Source of the DNA: Pseudomonadota bacterium
GTDB taxonomy: Bacteria; Pseudomonadota; Gammaproteobacteria; Burkholderiales; Burkholderiaceae_D
Assembly (NCBI GenBank): GCA_023392035.1
Contig: JAEVZY010000312.1
Location: 1-6,072, forward strand
Direction: 5' to 3'
Length of the DNA stretch: 6,072 bases
Shown: positions 4,640 to 6,072 of the stretch, piece by piece
How positions within the stretch are numbered: position 1 is the first letter of the stretch
Layout of the letters: every line of letters starts with the position of its first letter
Made by a program: the position numbers and the translations under genes
Notes under the pieces: generated by a model
Seen by the model: only the letters and a program-made list of their open reading frames with translations
Database searches by the model: none
What the model was told of the DNA's origin: nothing

Positions 4640-6016
4640 ATGTCCGTGGCAGCAGACAAGAAAAGTGTGCGCGACACCGTCGCGCTATGCCTGAGCAGGA
4701 TCGAGGCCTCGCAAGCCAGCCTCAATGCCTTCGCCTATATCGCCGAGCAACAGGCGCTGGCGCGCGCCGACGCGCTGGATCAGGAAGGCAACAGCGCCAA
4801 CCGTGCGCTGTACGGCGAGCCGGTCTCGGTGAAAGACATCATCAATACCGTTGACATGCCCACCCAATGGGGCTCGGCCCTGATGCAGGGGCAGACGCCG
4901 CCGGCGGACGCGGTCGCGGTGCAACGCCTGCGCGCGGCCGGTGCGGTGATCGTTGGCAAGACCACCACTTCGGAATTTGCCTACAAGTTGTTGACGGATT
5001 CCATCAGCAATGGCGTCACCCGCAATCCCTGGAATACCGAGTACACGCCGGGCGGCTCCAGCGGCGGCGCCGCCGCCAGCGTGGCTGCCGGCCTGACCGA
5101 ATTCGCCCTGGCCACCGATGCCGGCGCATCGACCCGTCTGCCGGCCGCCTGCTGCGGTATTCTCGGCCTGAAGCCGACGCTGGGCGTGATACCGCACAAC
5201 CAGGTGCCGGATGGCTTCAACAATTTCATCCACATCGGCTTGATGGCGAACAGCGCCCAGGTGCTTGCGCGCTATCTGGATGTGCTGGCCGGGCCGCATC
5301 CCAGCGATCCGCATTCGCTGGGCGTGGCCGCGCCGCGCGCGGTGGAAGCGCTGCAAACGCCCTTGCAGGTGAAAGGCTTGCGCATCGGCTGGGTGCCGCT
5401 GGCCGGCAACAAGAAACTCGATCCGGAAGTGGAAGCGGCCTGCCAGGCGCGCCTGCAGCAATTGCGACAAGCCGGCGCCACGGTGGAAGTCATCGAGCAA
5501 AAGATCGACAACCCCGGCCAGCCCTGGAAAGTGCTGCAGCAAGCCAACTGGGCCGGCCGCTGGTTTGCCAAGCTGGATGAAGTGCGCGCGCGCATCGAGC
5601 CCGGCTTTGCCCAGGGCATTGCCGAAGGCGGCGCCACCACCGGCCCGCAATTGATGTCGGCAATTCAAAAGCGCACCGAGATTTTCCGCATGGTGCAGGG
5701 CTGGTTCGGCAAGTTCGATTTGATTGCCTCGCCCACCATGTCGGCGCCGCCGGTGCTGGCCACGCACAAGGTGGACGAGCCGCTGGTGATAGAGGGCGAA
5801 ACCCTCGGCGATCTGCGCGAGGAATGGATTCCCTATCTGAACCTGTTCAATCTTTCCAGCCATCCGGCCATCAACATCCCGGCCGGACTCTCGGCCAAGG
5901 GACTGCCGCTGGGCATGCAGTTTGTCGCGCCCTGGTACGCCGACGCGCAATTGCTGAAGCTGGCGGCCTGGTTGCAAGAGACGCATCCCTGGCCGCAACT
6001 GCAGCAGACCAACTAA
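4640..6016 (+). CDS. Amidase-signature family hydrolase
   Basis: A 458-residue enzyme of the amidase-signature family, which cleaves carboxamide bonds with a Ser-cisSer-Lys triad, giving the acid and ammonia or an amine. Lys65 is in EPVSVKDII, the cis-Ser is Ser140 in TPGGSSGGAAASVAAG (136-151), and the nucleophile is Ser164 in ATDAGASTRLPAACCGILGLKPT (158-180); the 24-residue spacing of the two serines equals that of FAAH (Ser217/Ser241). The C-terminal NLSSHPAINIPAGLSAKGLPLGMQF is also typical. Unusual is Ala163 where the family nearly always has Gly (GGS becomes GAS), next to the nucleophile in the oxyanion loop. GatA of tRNA amidation is unlikely: there are no gatB or gatC neighbours and the GGS-I-R loop differs. 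No signal peptide, so cytoplasmic. AAAGGA (4625-4630) precedes the ATG. Context suggests an aromatic or related amide as substrate (inference). It probably shares a transcript with the gene beginning at 6068. Confidence 0.95.
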   Translation: MSVAADKKSVRDTVALCLSRIEASQASLNAFAYIAEQQALARADALDQEGNSANRALYGEPVSVKDIINTVDMPTQWGSALMQGQTPPADAVAVQRLRAAGAVIVGKTTTSEFAYKLLTDSISNGVTRNPWNTEYTPGGSSGGAAASVAAGLTEFALATDAGASTRLPAACCGILGLKPTLGVIPHNQVPDGFNNFIHIGLMANSAQVLARYLDVLAGPHPSDPHSLGVAAPRAVEALQTPLQVKGLRIGWVPLAGNKKLDPEVEAACQARLQQLRQAGATVEVIEQKIDNPGQPWKVLQQANWAGRWFAKLDEVRARIEPGFAQGIAEGGATTGPQLMSAIQKRTEIFRMVQGWFGKFDLIASPTMSAPPVLATHKVDEPLVIEGETLGDLREEWIPYLNLFNLSSHPAINIPAGLSAKGLPLGMQFVAPWYADAQLLKLAAWLQETHPWPQLQQTN

Positions 6017-6067
6017 GCAAACCAACCAAGCACACTATACGCCCCCCCACCCCCAAGGAGACCCATC

Positions 6068-6072
6068 ATGGC
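6068..6072 (+). CDS. Start of a further gene, cut by the window end
   Basis: An ATG at 6068 follows a strong AAGGAGA (6055-6061) at good spacing, 51 bases after the amidase stop on the same strand. Only Met and the first two bases of the next codon are visible, so nothing can be said of its product. The 51-base gap has no terminator-like stem, which favours co-transcription with the amidase. A C-rich tract (seven C, one A, five C at 6042-6054) lies just before the ribosome binding site. Confidence 0.6.

Noticed and set aside
4528..4725. Longer N-terminus for the MarR protein
   Set aside because: The added residues would be translated from the divergent promoter region and the start of the amidase, and are not MarR-like.
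4685..6025. 446-codon open frame on the minus strand opposite the amidase
   Set aside because: Antisense shadow of a gene with G/C-rich third positions; its His/Arg/Gly-rich translation resembles no family, while the plus strand encodes a clear amidase with its triad.

Overview
The window looks like a chromosomal catabolic region of a GC-rich betaproteobacterium, probably Burkholderiales (a Herbaspirillum- or Cupriavidus-like organism). This rests on base composition, codon use strongly biased to G/C third positions, and the style of the protein families. No mobile element, tRNA, rRNA or CRISPR array is visible, and coding density is high, with no gene-free stretch longer than about 185 bases.

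Left end (1-1211): the 3' part of an SCP2-type thiolase-like gene is followed after one base by a DUF35 zinc-ribbon/OB-fold gene. Such pairs are known to form acyl-CoA condensing or cleaving complexes. Next is a lone exported protein (1349-2032) that resembles an amino-acid-type periplasmic binding protein with an unusually short first lobe. It is closed off by a strong stem-loop terminator (2055-2094).

Centre (2111-4045): a promoter with a consensus -35 box and an overlapping MarR-style palindrome precedes the alpha and beta subunits of a Rieske non-haem iron aromatic-ring hydroxylating oxygenase. They belong, by motif similarity, to the terephthalate dioxygenase / salicylate 5-hydroxylase / anthranilate dioxygenase group. 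No ferredoxin or reductase is in the window.

Right end (4042-6072): a MarR regulator on the minus strand runs convergent to the beta subunit, and the two genes overlap by four bases at their stop codons. Divergent from it, across a 112-base region with a candidate operator, is an amidase-signature hydrolase. The first codons of another plus-strand gene follow, behind a good ribosome binding site.

Working model (inference): the amidase releases an aromatic acid from an amide, the Rieske oxygenase hydroxylates it, and the MarR protein senses the substrate or its CoA ester and controls both promoters. The thiolase/DUF35 pair may serve a later CoA-ester step or an unrelated pathway. The substrate cannot be fixed from sequence alone. 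Nothing here is clearly a wholly new system. The points most worth following are the compact binding protein, the altered serine loop of the amidase, and the regulatory palindromes.
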